54,480 nucleotides of DNA from Gammaproteobacteria bacterium (GTDB lineage: Bacteria; Pseudomonadota; Gammaproteobacteria; Coxiellales; Coxiellaceae): the NCBI GenBank assembly GCA_013287505.1, contig JABDDR010000005.1, positions 1 to 54,480 of the forward strand. Reading direction: 5' to 3'. Below are positions 47,114-54,480 of this stretch, in pieces. Position 1 is the first letter of the stretch. Each line of letters starts with the position of its first letter. The notes under the pieces were generated by a model. It was not told where the DNA came from. It searched no databases and saw nothing but the letters and a program-made list of their open reading frames with translations. A program made the position numbers and the translations under genes.

Positions 47114-47809
47114 ATGTCACGTAATAACCCCACATTTAGTGATGTAAAAGATATTTTAGCTTTCATGCGATACAGAGCACATACTGATGAAACTCGAACA
47201 ACTCAATCGGACCCATTAGAAGTCTTTCATCGTTGCGCAAAGCTTTCTAAGATTTCGACCAAACCATTGGCAAAACATCCAGATATTTGCGCTTATCTAT
47301 TAAGAGTGCCTATGCCTCACGAAATAACGGACACAATGGTAGAAAGGATTTGTGCGATAAAAGAGAATATGTTGGCACGCAATGAAGATGACGCTCAAAA
47401 AACCATTCTGATATTTTCAAAAAAAATTATTGAGGGATGCTTTCAAAAGCCTCAATTCTTACCCATTTTTGAATATTTACTCAAGCATAATCTGCCATTC
47501 CCTACTTCTGTCGAATATATCTTCCATCCAAACGTGGAAAGTATTTTGCGAACGCTAATGACTAATCACAGCTATGTAATCTCACAAGCAGCGCAAGATT
47601 TAGATGGCACACACTCGCGTGACATAACTCCGTTTCTTATTGAATGCAAAACGAACCTTAAAAGGATTGAACGAGATCTGCTTGAGCTTTGTAAAACAAT
47701 CGAACGCTCTACTCAACTTCCAACATTATTTTCCACTGCCAGAAGAAGGAATAAAGAAGATCACATTACCCACACTTCTCCGTCAGTAGAGTCACCGCAA
47801 ATAATATAA
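47114..47809 (+). CDS. hypothetical helical protein, family unknown
   Basis: About 231 residues from MSRNNPTFSDVKDILAFMRY; an in-frame start at 47081 is less likely. No signal peptide. Helical, with Cys/His clusters (HRCAKLSKISTKPLAKHPDICAYLL) and a basic tail (TARRRNKEDHITH). No family recognised. Lies between anmK and the DUF1460 gene (convergent with it, 1-bp gap). Like the orphan at 29433 it starts MSR-N and could be a secreted effector; this is speculation. Confidence 0.6.
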   Translation: MSRNNPTFSDVKDILAFMRYRAHTDETRTTQSDPLEVFHRCAKLSKISTKPLAKHPDICAYLLRVPMPHEITDTMVERICAIKENMLARNEDDAQKTILIFSKKIIEGCFQKPQFLPIFEYLLKHNLPFPTSVEYIFHPNVESILRTLMTNHSYVISQAAQDLDGTHSRDITPFLIECKTNLKRIERDLLELCKTIERSTQLPTLFSTARRRNKEDHITHTSPSVESPQII

Positions 47810-47810
47810 A

Positions 47811-48668
47811 TCACATGATTATTTGCACATTAATCCCTTTAATTGTCGGATTTTCTAGCGCATTTTTGAGATAGTCCGACAATAAAACCTCTGTCACACA
47901 TTTTTGTTCTGATGACGCATGTCGAAATAATAATTCACCGGATGGTTTTCGTATTGCAAATCCGACATGAGATACGTGTAGATTTGTGCCTATTTTTTCC
48001 GATAAATTCCAATTCGGACGCACAATTTCAATGATGCAGCCATGCGGAATTTGATGGAATAAAAATTCGCATGGATTTTTTTGGTGATCAAATAACTTAT
48101 TCAAAGGCAGGTAAGGTAATCTTATAAATTCTTTTTTTACAGTTGCAGCTGCATGTTGCAAATACGCTGCGCGTTCATGCGTTTCATTTTCAGATTTTTT
48201 TAAAAACCAATTGGGGCGATCGATATCACCTTCGGCAAATGTCGCAATGCTTTTATTTTTTTCATCACAAATTGCTGTCGTTATATCGCGTAAAATTTTA
48301 TTTTTTTGATTTTGTGGATTCCAGTCAACACTCATAAAATGAAAACGGTTTTCGTATTTGGGAATTGAGTGATAATAATTTATTTTTAGGAGATTTTTTT
48401 GGAATGATTGCAGATCATGTGATAACGCGAGCGCTAAAATATTATTAACGTAGGTGACGCAATCAAATCCGTCGAAACGGTAAAGCGGTGCGGAATCGAA
48501 TTCAGCCTGCGCGCCTTCGCCTTGGGGATTTGTAATATATGGTTTGCCCAAAAAATATTTTGCGAGGAAGTCGATGCGATCAAAGATAGAAGCCAGTATA
48601 TTAAATTCGGGCATTGTATAAATACTGATGATGGCATCATCATGATTTTGATTAATTATGTTTTTCAT
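47811..48668 (-). CDS. DUF1460 amidase-like protein (NlpC/P60 superfamily)
   Basis: 285 residues. The family pattern is visible: YRFDGFDCVTYVNNILALALS with the likely catalytic Cys, YENRFHFMSVDWNPQN, ISHVGFAIRKPSGELLFRHAS-like sequence (here VSHVGFAIRK) with the His, and a C-terminal end VQIIM. DUF1460 (PF07313) proteins are N-acetylmuramoyl-L-alanine amidase-like enzymes, some of which cleave murein fragments. No clear signal peptide is present, so it may act in the cytosol or on substrates outside by another export route. It neighbours anmK and the M23 gene, which suits murein recycling. Confidence 0.82.
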   Translation of the reverse strand: MKNIINQNHDDAIISIYTMPEFNILASIFDRIDFLAKYFLGKPYITNPQGEGAQAEFDSAPLYRFDGFDCVTYVNNILALALSHDLQSFQKNLLKINYYHSIPKYENRFHFMSVDWNPQNQKNKILRDITTAICDEKNKSIATFAEGDIDRPNWFLKKSENETHERAAYLQHAAATVKKEFIRLPYLPLNKLFDHQKNPCEFLFHQIPHGCIIEIVRPNWNLSEKIGTNLHVSHVGFAIRKPSGELLFRHASSEQKCVTEVLLSDYLKNALENPTIKGINVQIIM

Positions 48669-48673
48669 TTATA

Positions 48674-48856
48674 TTCAATTCCGCAATTTTTTGTAATTGC
48701 CCACCTGCAGAGTTATTGCTTTAAGAAGCCGAGCGTTAGCGAATGCGAAAGCCTGTCAAACAATCCATCTTCGACCAAGCGTTCGCATTCGCTAACGCTC
48801 GGCTTCTAAACTCTATAGCCAGCAGAAACGTTCCGCTCAGCGATTCTTTGATTCGC
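48674..48856. repeat. composite family B element, copy 2
   Basis: Arms 48721-48751 and 48780-48809 (inverted) around a 28-bp core (CCTGTCAAACAATCCATCTT..). Flanks match the copy at 30737-30957 on both sides, including CTATAGCCAGCAGAAACGTT on the right. The core is the reverse complement of the other core (23 of 28 matching). Fills most of the 243-bp gap between the DUF1460 and ABC substrate-binding genes. Confidence 0.9.
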
Positions 48857-48923
48857 ACGACCCTCTATCGAGATCATAAAATAATTCATGGTATGATATT
48901 CTCTCTTGTAAATGGATTTTACT

Positions 48924-51005
48924 ATGAAAAAACTTATATTGCTTATTTTTCTGTTCAGCACAACTATTCATGCCCAATGGAACAACCCCCACCCCGGAAA
49001 ATCAGATCAAAATACAATGTATGGTGCATTTGCGGGTGCACCAAAAACATTGGATCCTGCGCGTTCCTATTCTTCTGAGGAAACACAAATCATCGCGCAA
49101 ATTTATGAACCGCCATTGCAATATGATTATCTTAAACGTCCTTATCAGTTAATTCCGCTCACACTGACCGGCATGCCAACGGTGTCTTATATAAAAAAAG
49201 ACGGGAAAATTGAATACACCATTTACGACTTGAAAATCAAGCCGGGTATTTATTATCAACCGCATCCTGCTTTTGCAGATAATAGCAAAACCAATTTATC
49301 AAAAATAAGCGTGTTACAAGATTTTAAAAAGTCTGGTACACGCGAATTAACCGCAGATGATTATGTGTATCAAATTAAACGACTCGCCAGTCCTGCTGTT
49401 AACTCGCCTATTTTTGGCGTGATGAGCAAAACCATCGTCGGTTTTAAAGCGTATGCAAAAACACTGCAAGAGGCTTATCAAAAAAACCATACATTGGATT
49501 TACGTCAATATCCGTTGGAAGGTGTCACCGTTATTAATAAATACGAATATCAAATTAAAATTTACGGCATTTATCCGCAATTTTTATATTGGCTTGCAAT
49601 GCCATTTTTTTCGCCCATGCCATACGAAGCTGATTTATTTTATGCGCGTCCTGAATTAAAAGATAAAAATATTACGCTGGATTGGTATCCCGTTGGCACA
49701 GGTCCTTATCAACTCAGCGAGAACAATCCCAATGCGCAAATGGTATTAACAAAAAACCCTAATTTTCACGGTGAAAATTATCCTTCACAAGGTGAAGCGA
49801 CAGATGCACAAAAAAAATATTTAAATAATGCTGGAAAACCCATGCCTTTTGTTGATCAATTAATATTGAGTCTTGATAAAGAAAGTATTCCACGCTGGAA
49901 TAAATTTCTGCAAGGGTATTACGATCGTTCTGGTATTAGCGCAGATAGTTTCGATCAGGCAATCCGTCTGGATAAAAATGGCAATCCAGAATTAACAAAA
50001 TCCATGCGGGAAAAAGGTATTCGATTAGAAACCACCGTAAGCCCCTCTGTTTTTTATATCGGGTTTAATATGCTGGATGATGTTGTCGGTGGATCTACTG
50101 AAAAAAATAAAAAATTACGTCAAGCCATCGCAATTGCAATTGATTATGAAGAATATATACAGCTCTTTTTGAACGGACGCGGCGTTATAGCGCACGGTCC
50201 TATTCCACCCGGTATTTTTGGCTATGAAAATGATAAAGATCATTTTAATAAAGTAATTTATTTTTGGAATGGAAAAAATGCACAACGAAAACCGATTGAA
50301 GTAGCTAAAAAATTAATGGTTGAGGCGGGATATCCAGATGGCATTGATCCTAAAACTGGAAAGCCTTTGGTTTTAAATTATGACGTCACATCTACTGGAA
50401 ATCCTGATGACAAATCACAACTCAATTGGATGCGAAAACAATTTGCAAAGTTGGGCATTGAATTAAACATCCGTCAAAGCGATTACAATCGTTTTCAAGA
50501 TAAAGTGCGCACGGGTAATGCGCAAATATTTTCGTGGGGATGGTTAGCGGATTATCCAGACCCCGAAAACTTTTTATTTTTATTATATTCTGCAAACGGC
50601 AAAGTAAAATTTGGCGGTGAAAATGCGACAAATTATAATAATCCCGCTGCCGACAAATTATTTGATGACATTAAAAACATGCCCAACGATGAAAAACGTT
50701 TAACAAAAATTCGCGAATATCTGTCATTGGTTCAAGATGACAGCCCGTGGATTTGGGGTGTTCATCCGATTGACTTTACACTATCGCATCAATGGGTCGC
50801 GCCATCAAAGCCAAATTCAATCGCAAACAATACATTGAAATATCAACAGATAAATCCAGAATTACGCGCAAAAATGAGAGAAACATGGAACAAACCCATT
50901 TTGTGGCCGTTGTGGATTTTATTCGGATTTTTGATTTTAATTTTTATTCCATTGGTGGTGACATATTGGCGACGCGAAAATAAACCAGCTGTGAAAAAAT
51001 ATTAA
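48924..51005 (+). CDS. peptide ABC transporter substrate-binding protein with C-terminal anchor
   Basis: About 693 residues. Signal peptide MKKLILLIFLFSTTIHAQ, then a family 5 (OppA/YejA-like) binding domain: AGAPKTLDPARSYSSEETQI near the start, NPNFHGENYP in the middle, IGFNMLDDVVGGSTEKNKKL and FSWGWLADYPDPENFLFLLY later. Unusually the C-terminus has a membrane helix (LWPLWILFGFLILIFIPLVVTYW) and a basic tail, so it should stay tied to the inner membrane. An in-frame ATG at 48912 is possible. A permease gene lies 735 bp further, after an unrelated gene. Confidence 0.9.
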   Translation: MKKLILLIFLFSTTIHAQWNNPHPGKSDQNTMYGAFAGAPKTLDPARSYSSEETQIIAQIYEPPLQYDYLKRPYQLIPLTLTGMPTVSYIKKDGKIEYTIYDLKIKPGIYYQPHPAFADNSKTNLSKISVLQDFKKSGTRELTADDYVYQIKRLASPAVNSPIFGVMSKTIVGFKAYAKTLQEAYQKNHTLDLRQYPLEGVTVINKYEYQIKIYGIYPQFLYWLAMPFFSPMPYEADLFYARPELKDKNITLDWYPVGTGPYQLSENNPNAQMVLTKNPNFHGENYPSQGEATDAQKKYLNNAGKPMPFVDQLILSLDKESIPRWNKFLQGYYDRSGISADSFDQAIRLDKNGNPELTKSMREKGIRLETTVSPSVFYIGFNMLDDVVGGSTEKNKKLRQAIAIAIDYEEYIQLFLNGRGVIAHGPIPPGIFGYENDKDHFNKVIYFWNGKNAQRKPIEVAKKLMVEAGYPDGIDPKTGKPLVLNYDVTSTGNPDDKSQLNWMRKQFAKLGIELNIRQSDYNRFQDKVRTGNAQIFSWGWLADYPDPENFLFLLYSANGKVKFGGENATNYNNPAADKLFDDIKNMPNDEKRLTKIREYLSLVQDDSPWIWGVHPIDFTLSHQWVAPSKPNSIANNTLKYQQINPELRAKMRETWNKPILWPLWILFGFLILIFIPLVVTYWRRENKPAVKKY

Positions 51006-51083
51006 AAACACGATATTGCGGGATCTAGATTCAAGAGAAAAATAAACTGGTCGAAAATTTTGACTGGTTAAAAAAACTCAAAC

Positions 51084-51108
51084 AAAACCCCTGAAAAACA
51101 GGGGTTTT
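51084..51108. terminator. hairpin terminator after the substrate-binding protein gene
   Basis: AAAACCCCTG-AAAAA-CAGGGGTTTT, a 10-bp stem between the plus-strand transporter gene and the minus-strand secreted-protein gene. Suited to stop both. Confidence 0.8.
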
Positions 51109-51126
51109 ATCATCACTGATTAACAA

Positions 51127-51579
51127 CTAAGTGGTTGAAACAGTCAACGCGCAAGTGTGGCTCTTGTTGTATAGCATGTATGTTAAATTAACGTGACTAG
51201 CCTGCGAACCACCAGGAACAACTGTTACAGCATTGCAATTATAAGTCACATTACCGATCTGAATGGATGCAGATTCCGCACGAACGGGGCCTGAATTCAC
51301 CACGCTAGCTATATTATCCGGATAATTTGTTTGATGCTTATAAAAAACCGGGCTGATACCTGATTGCCGCAAGATAACAGTCCTCATTTCACCGAGGGAT
51401 GCGTAACAGCCTTGCATTGCGTACGTACATGCTTGACCTTTTTTCATCACCGTCAAAGTATATTGCGTCTGAATGACCGCCGCACCACCCGTAACATTAT
51501 TAACACTGATAGTACCCGCAAATGACGAGATTGTCGTCAAAGCACAACTAAATACACCCACAATCACTATTTTTTTCAT
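51127..51579 (-). CDS. small secreted protein, family unknown
   Basis: 150 residues. Signal peptide MKKIVIVGVFSCALTTISSFAG, then a beta-rich mature domain with cysteine pairs (QACTYAMQGCYAS, YNCNAV, HTCALTVS). No family recognised. It interrupts the pair of ABC transporter genes on the opposite strand. It has the same general form as the two other small secreted proteins in the window. Confidence 0.65.
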   Translation of the reverse strand: MKKIVIVGVFSCALTTISSFAGTISVNNVTGGAAVIQTQYTLTVMKKGQACTYAMQGCYASLGEMRTVILRQSGISPVFYKHQTNYPDNIASVVNSGPVRAESASIQIGNVTYNCNAVTVVPGGSQASHVNLTYMLYNKSHTCALTVSTT

Positions 51580-51739
51580 AACAAATCTCCTTTAATTGAT
51601 TTATCCTAAATTAACTAATCTCGCAAAACACATCTCCGACTTTTTATTAGAAAAAGCCCCGCGCTAAATCTATAGTACACAAATAATAGAATTGCTAATT
51701 TCTATGCTAACTGCTTGAATATATGAAAAAGGATTTTTC

Positions 51740-52717
51740 ATGTTCAATTACATTTTCCGTCGAATTATCTACGCCATCCCCATTTTAATCGGCGTGAATT
51801 TTATTACGTTTGCCCTATTTTTTATGGTGAATTCACCCGACGATATGGCGCGCATGCATTTAGGGCAAAAGCATGTGACACCAGAGGCAATTACGCAATG
51901 GAAAATAACGCAAGGATATAACATTCCGCTTTTTTATAATAAAAATGACACTGGAATCAAAAAAATAGTTGATACCCTATTTTTTAAAAAATCGTTGGCG
52001 TTATTTGCATTTCATTTTGGACAATCGGATCAAGGTCGAAATATTAATCATGATATTTTTGAACGCATGTGGCCCAGTCTTGCATTAGCCATTCCCAGTT
52101 TAATCGTAGGATTAGCGGTTAATATCACATTTGCATTATTAATTGCTTTGTTCCGCGGTAGTGCATTTGATCATTTTGCGATGATTATATGCGTAATCAT
52201 GATGTCAGTTTCAGGTTTGTTTTATATTATTATTGGGCAATTTTTATTGGGAAAAATGATGAATGTGGTGCCCATTTCTGGATACCACGCCGGCTGGAGT
52301 GCGATTAAATTTTTAATTTTGCCGATTTTGATTGGCATGATCAGTGGGATTGGTTCCGGCACACGATGGTATCGCACGATATTTTTAGAGGAAATCAATA
52401 AAGAGTATGTGCGCACCGCGCGTGCAAAAGGATTATCTGAAATATCTGTGTTATTCAAGCATGTTTTAAAAAATGCGATGCTACCCATTTTAACCGGGGT
52501 AGTTGTCATTATTCCCACGTTATTTATGGGCAGTTTAATTATGGAATCTTTTTTTGGTATTCCGGGTTTGGGCAGCTACACGATCGACGCCATCGCTCAA
52601 CAGGATTTTGAAATTGTGCGTGTGATGGTTTTTTTGGGCACACTTTTTTATATTGTAGGATTAATTTTAACGGATATTTCGTATACGTTGGTGGATCCGA
52701 GAGTACGATTTAGGTGA
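51740..52717 (+). CDS. ABC transporter permease, DppB/OppB type
   Basis: 325 residues with six membrane helices. The start MFNYIFRRIIYAIPILIGVN and the EAA loop EYVRTARAKGLSEISVLFKH then VLKNAMLPI are typical, ending DISYTLVDPRVRF. It should carry peptides with the binding protein upstream. AAGGA lies before the ATG. The partner permease (OppC type) and ATPase genes do not follow: mip is next, and no ABC ATPase is in the window. Confidence 0.93.
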   Translation: MFNYIFRRIIYAIPILIGVNFITFALFFMVNSPDDMARMHLGQKHVTPEAITQWKITQGYNIPLFYNKNDTGIKKIVDTLFFKKSLALFAFHFGQSDQGRNINHDIFERMWPSLALAIPSLIVGLAVNITFALLIALFRGSAFDHFAMIICVIMMSVSGLFYIIIGQFLLGKMMNVVPISGYHAGWSAIKFLILPILIGMISGIGSGTRWYRTIFLEEINKEYVRTARAKGLSEISVLFKHVLKNAMLPILTGVVVIIPTLFMGSLIMESFFGIPGLGSYTIDAIAQQDFEIVRVMVFLGTLFYIVGLILTDISYTLVDPRVRFR

Positions 52718-52771
52718 AAAAAACATTTTCATCCGCTATGATAGCGTTTTTAATTTGGAGGGATCGAAGCA

Positions 52772-53461
52772 ATGAAAAAAGTACTACCGATATTGGCAAT
52801 CAGTTTAATCTGTGCAACGTCTGTTTATGCAGCAACATCGCTCAACACCGATGCTGAAAAATTGTCTTATGCGATGGGATTTAAAACAGGACAAGCAATA
52901 AAAACACAATCAGTAACCATCAATACACAAGACTTTTCGAAAGGCTTGCAAGATGGTTACACGGGTCAAAAATCAGCAATGTCTGATGCGGACATGCAAA
53001 CCGTATTGACGGCAATGCAAAAACAAATGGTGGCTAAAATGCAACAAAAATTCACTCAAGCTGAACAAGACAATCTGAAAGCAGGTCAAGATTTTTTAAC
53101 GGAAAATGCAAAAAAACCAGGCGTTGTGACATTGCCCGACGGCTTACAATATAAAATTTTGGATGCAGGTAAAGGCGAAAGTCCAACAGCAAACGAAACC
53201 GTCACTGTGAATTATGAAGGAAAATTAATTAATGGCACGGTGTTTGATAGTTCTTATAAACGCGGACAACCTGCTACTTTTCAAGTAGGACAAGTTATTA
53301 AAGGCTGGCAAGAAGCATTGAAATTAATGAAACCAGGTGCAACATGGATGTTATACATTCCTTCAAATCTTGCTTATGGTGAACGCGGATCTATGGGTGC
53401 CATTGGTCCTAATGAAACATTGATTTTCAAAGTTGACTTGTTGTCAGTTAAAAAATCGTAA
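52772..53461 (+). CDS. mip: Mip-like FKBP-type peptidyl-prolyl isomerase
   Basis: 229 residues. Signal peptide MKKVLPILAISLICATSVYA; N-terminal dimerisation helix domain (EKLSYAMGFKTGQAIKTQSV.., MVAKMQQKFTQAEQDNLKAG); then the FKBP domain with VTVNYEGKLINGTVFDSSY, GWQEALKLMKPGATWMLYIP and AYGERGSMGAIGPNETLIF. Domain layout and sequence follow Legionella Mip, a surface virulence factor, and also E. coli FkpA. GGAGG precedes the ATG. It speeds folding of periplasmic or outer-membrane proteins; a virulence role is inference. Confidence 0.94.
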   Translation: MKKVLPILAISLICATSVYAATSLNTDAEKLSYAMGFKTGQAIKTQSVTINTQDFSKGLQDGYTGQKSAMSDADMQTVLTAMQKQMVAKMQQKFTQAEQDNLKAGQDFLTENAKKPGVVTLPDGLQYKILDAGKGESPTANETVTVNYEGKLINGTVFDSSYKRGQPATFQVGQVIKGWQEALKLMKPGATWMLYIPSNLAYGERGSMGAIGPNETLIFKVDLLSVKKS

Positions 53462-53467
53462 GGATCT

Positions 53468-53570
53468 CGTGTCAGTCTCGCCTTAATTGCCTTGTTTGTT
53501 TAATTCAAGATGTAAAACGAGACTGACCGTAAAACAAGGCAAACAAGGCAATTAAGGCGAGACTGACACG
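53468..53570. repeat. family E perfect 31-bp inverted repeat
   Basis: Arms 53468-53498 (CGTGTCAGTCTCGCCTTAAT..) and 53540-53570 are exact inverse copies with a 41-bp loop. The loop holds a third, partial copy (GAGACTGACCGTAAAACAAG). It starts 6 bp after the mip stop and ends 2 bp before the next ATG. Confidence 0.93.
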
Positions 53571-53572
53571 CA

Positions 53573-54079
53573 ATGGAAAAACTTTTTAATTTAATTCAAA
53601 AAGCCCAAACATCAAAAAAATATTTATGGTTGCTTAATCGCATCATGAATCATTCCGTGCGATTCAATAAACCGCATGGATTTCAAGTGATTAAAATTAC
53701 CGATGAGTATATACAAACGTTTGCGCCCTATCACAAAAAAAACTTCAATCATGTACGCGGTATTCATGCATGCGCTCTTGCAACAGTGGGTGAGCTGGCT
53801 GCAGGATTAATGTTGATGCATCATTTTTCACCGAAATCTTATCGCGTTATTATGTCGCAAATACATATTGATTATCATTATCAAGCCAAAAAAAATGTGG
53901 TGGCAACTGCCACGTTATCCTCAGAAGAAAAATCAAATATCATGGCTGTTTTATCAGAACAGAATAAAACAATCCACACCTTGATTTCAGAAATAAAAGA
54001 TGAAGATCAGGCGTTAATTGCGACGGTAAAATCTACGTGGCAGATTAAAAGTTGGAGTGAGGTGAAGACGAAGTTATAG
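53573..54079 (+). CDS. DUF4442 hotdog-fold protein
   Basis: 168 residues with the DUF4442 (PF14539) form: MNHSVRFNKPHGFQVIKI, YHKKNFNHVRGIHACALATVGELAAGLMLM, then SQIHIDYHYQAKKNVVATATL. Hotdog-fold relatives are thioesterases or dehydratases acting on acyl-CoA; this family has no proven role. The ATG follows the 31-bp inverted repeat by 2 bp, and no Shine-Dalgarno site is visible, so the hairpin replaces the native leader. Confidence 0.85.
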   Translation: MEKLFNLIQKAQTSKKYLWLLNRIMNHSVRFNKPHGFQVIKITDEYIQTFAPYHKKNFNHVRGIHACALATVGELAAGLMLMHHFSPKSYRVIMSQIHIDYHYQAKKNVVATATLSSEEKSNIMAVLSEQNKTIHTLISEIKDEDQALIATVKSTWQIKSWSEVKTKL

Positions 54080-54088
54080 GGAAAATGA

Positions 54089-54454
54089 GGACCGGCAACG
54101 CGCACAAACACAATTGAAACACTTGAGCTGTTAGATATCACCTTTAATGTATTACGCCTGAATTCAAATAATGCCACCGTGCATTTACATACTTGCTACG
54201 GAGGTGCAGTTGCATGGGAAATAACAAGCATAAAACCTGAGTTAGATATTAGTATTATTACACATACAGAAAATAATAAAACGTCGCTGACAAAACTGGA
54301 ATGTCAAAGTATGCGTGAACGATTGTATTGGGAGCATAGCTTAACCACATCATCTCTTATACAAACTTTCACGGATTTTGTACGCGATTGCATCTCGGGT
54401 GCGATTAAAAGTGTAGGTTGTGTGAACGATCCTGCAGCCGCTCGCTCGATATGA
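54089..54454 (+). pseudogene. possible 5'-truncated gene remnant, family unknown
   Basis: The frame is open from a TGA at 54086 to a TGA at 54452 (about 121 codons), but has no convincing start; the first GTG is at 54179. It reads like protein (ETLELLDITFNVLRLN, VHLHTCYGGAVAWEITSIKP, FTDFVRDCISGAIKSVGC). It may be the end of a decayed gene or a short gene with a non-standard start. Nothing else is visible in 54080-54480. Confidence 0.35.
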
Positions 54455-54480
54455 CAAGCATCATTGACGAGCTGCAATTC

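Overview
This window looks like a chromosomal piece of an AT-rich gammaproteobacterium, most likely a host-associated member of the Legionellales (Coxiella/Legionella-like). This assignment is inference. It rests on a 229-residue Mip-type FKBP that reads very like Legionella Mip, a 56-residue Lys/Ala-rich histone-like protein, the gammaproteobacterial operon ffh / rpsP-rimM-trmD-rplS, and several large proteins of unknown family, one an alpha-solenoid, of the kind often found as effectors in this order. No prophage, CRISPR array or complete insertion sequence was seen.

Layout. 1-6.7 kb: 3' end of dxs, overlapped by a HigBA-type toxin-antitoxin pair, then smr, a secreted protein, bioC, cytochrome b561, comF, an L,D-transpeptidase and an AAA ATPase under a 24-bp palindrome. 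6.7-12.3 kb: pyruvate dehydrogenase operon aceE-aceF-lpdA (minus strand). 12.4-19.9 kb: a two-helix membrane orphan, marC, ampE, a DUF2147 protein, the histone-like gene, thioredoxin, adk, a FimT/GspH pseudopilin, dinD (flanked by 15-bp direct repeats) and a CorB/CNNM transporter. 19.9-25.8 kb: ffh and the rpsP-rimM-trmD-rplS-yhbY-rlmI run. 25.7-31 kb: accessory block with a 680-residue solenoid protein, a repeat island, pgeF and two orphans. 31-37.8 kb: a drug-efflux MFS gene, then a mannose/polyprenol-phosphate glycosylation cluster (gtrA, manC, GT2 synthase, two GT-C membrane enzymes). 37.8-43.3 kb: a complete rRNA operon on the minus strand (16S-tRNA-Ile-tRNA-Ala-23S-5S) with promoter, boxA sites, processing stems and terminator. 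43.5-48.7 kb: tyrS, M23 peptidase and anmK (cell-wall recycling), an orphan and a DUF1460 amidase-like protein. 48.9-54.5 kb: peptide ABC binding protein and one permease, mip, a DUF4442 protein and a possible gene remnant.

The most striking signal is a set of at least five families of short palindromic repeats. (A) A palindrome reading GAGACGCGAT..ATCGCGTCTC, solo or as inverted doublets; its TAG edge is the stop codon of aceE, adk and trmD, and copies lie inside the rRNA operon. (B) A 30-bp GAAGCCGAGCG..GCGAATGCGAAAG arm. It provides the only in-frame ATG of rimM upstream of its first conserved block. It also forms two roughly 200-bp composite elements whose 28-bp cores lie in opposite orientations. 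(C) A CCCCCTTTGAAAAAGGGGG element, which ends two glycosyltransferase genes and is expanded in frame inside anmK. (D) GCACACCC..GGGTGTGC hairpins. (E) A perfect 31-bp inverted repeat before the DUF4442 gene. Together they look like a non-autonomous REP/REPIN- or MITE-like population that tolerates, and perhaps uses, gene edges and protein-coding DNA. No candidate transposase is in this window.
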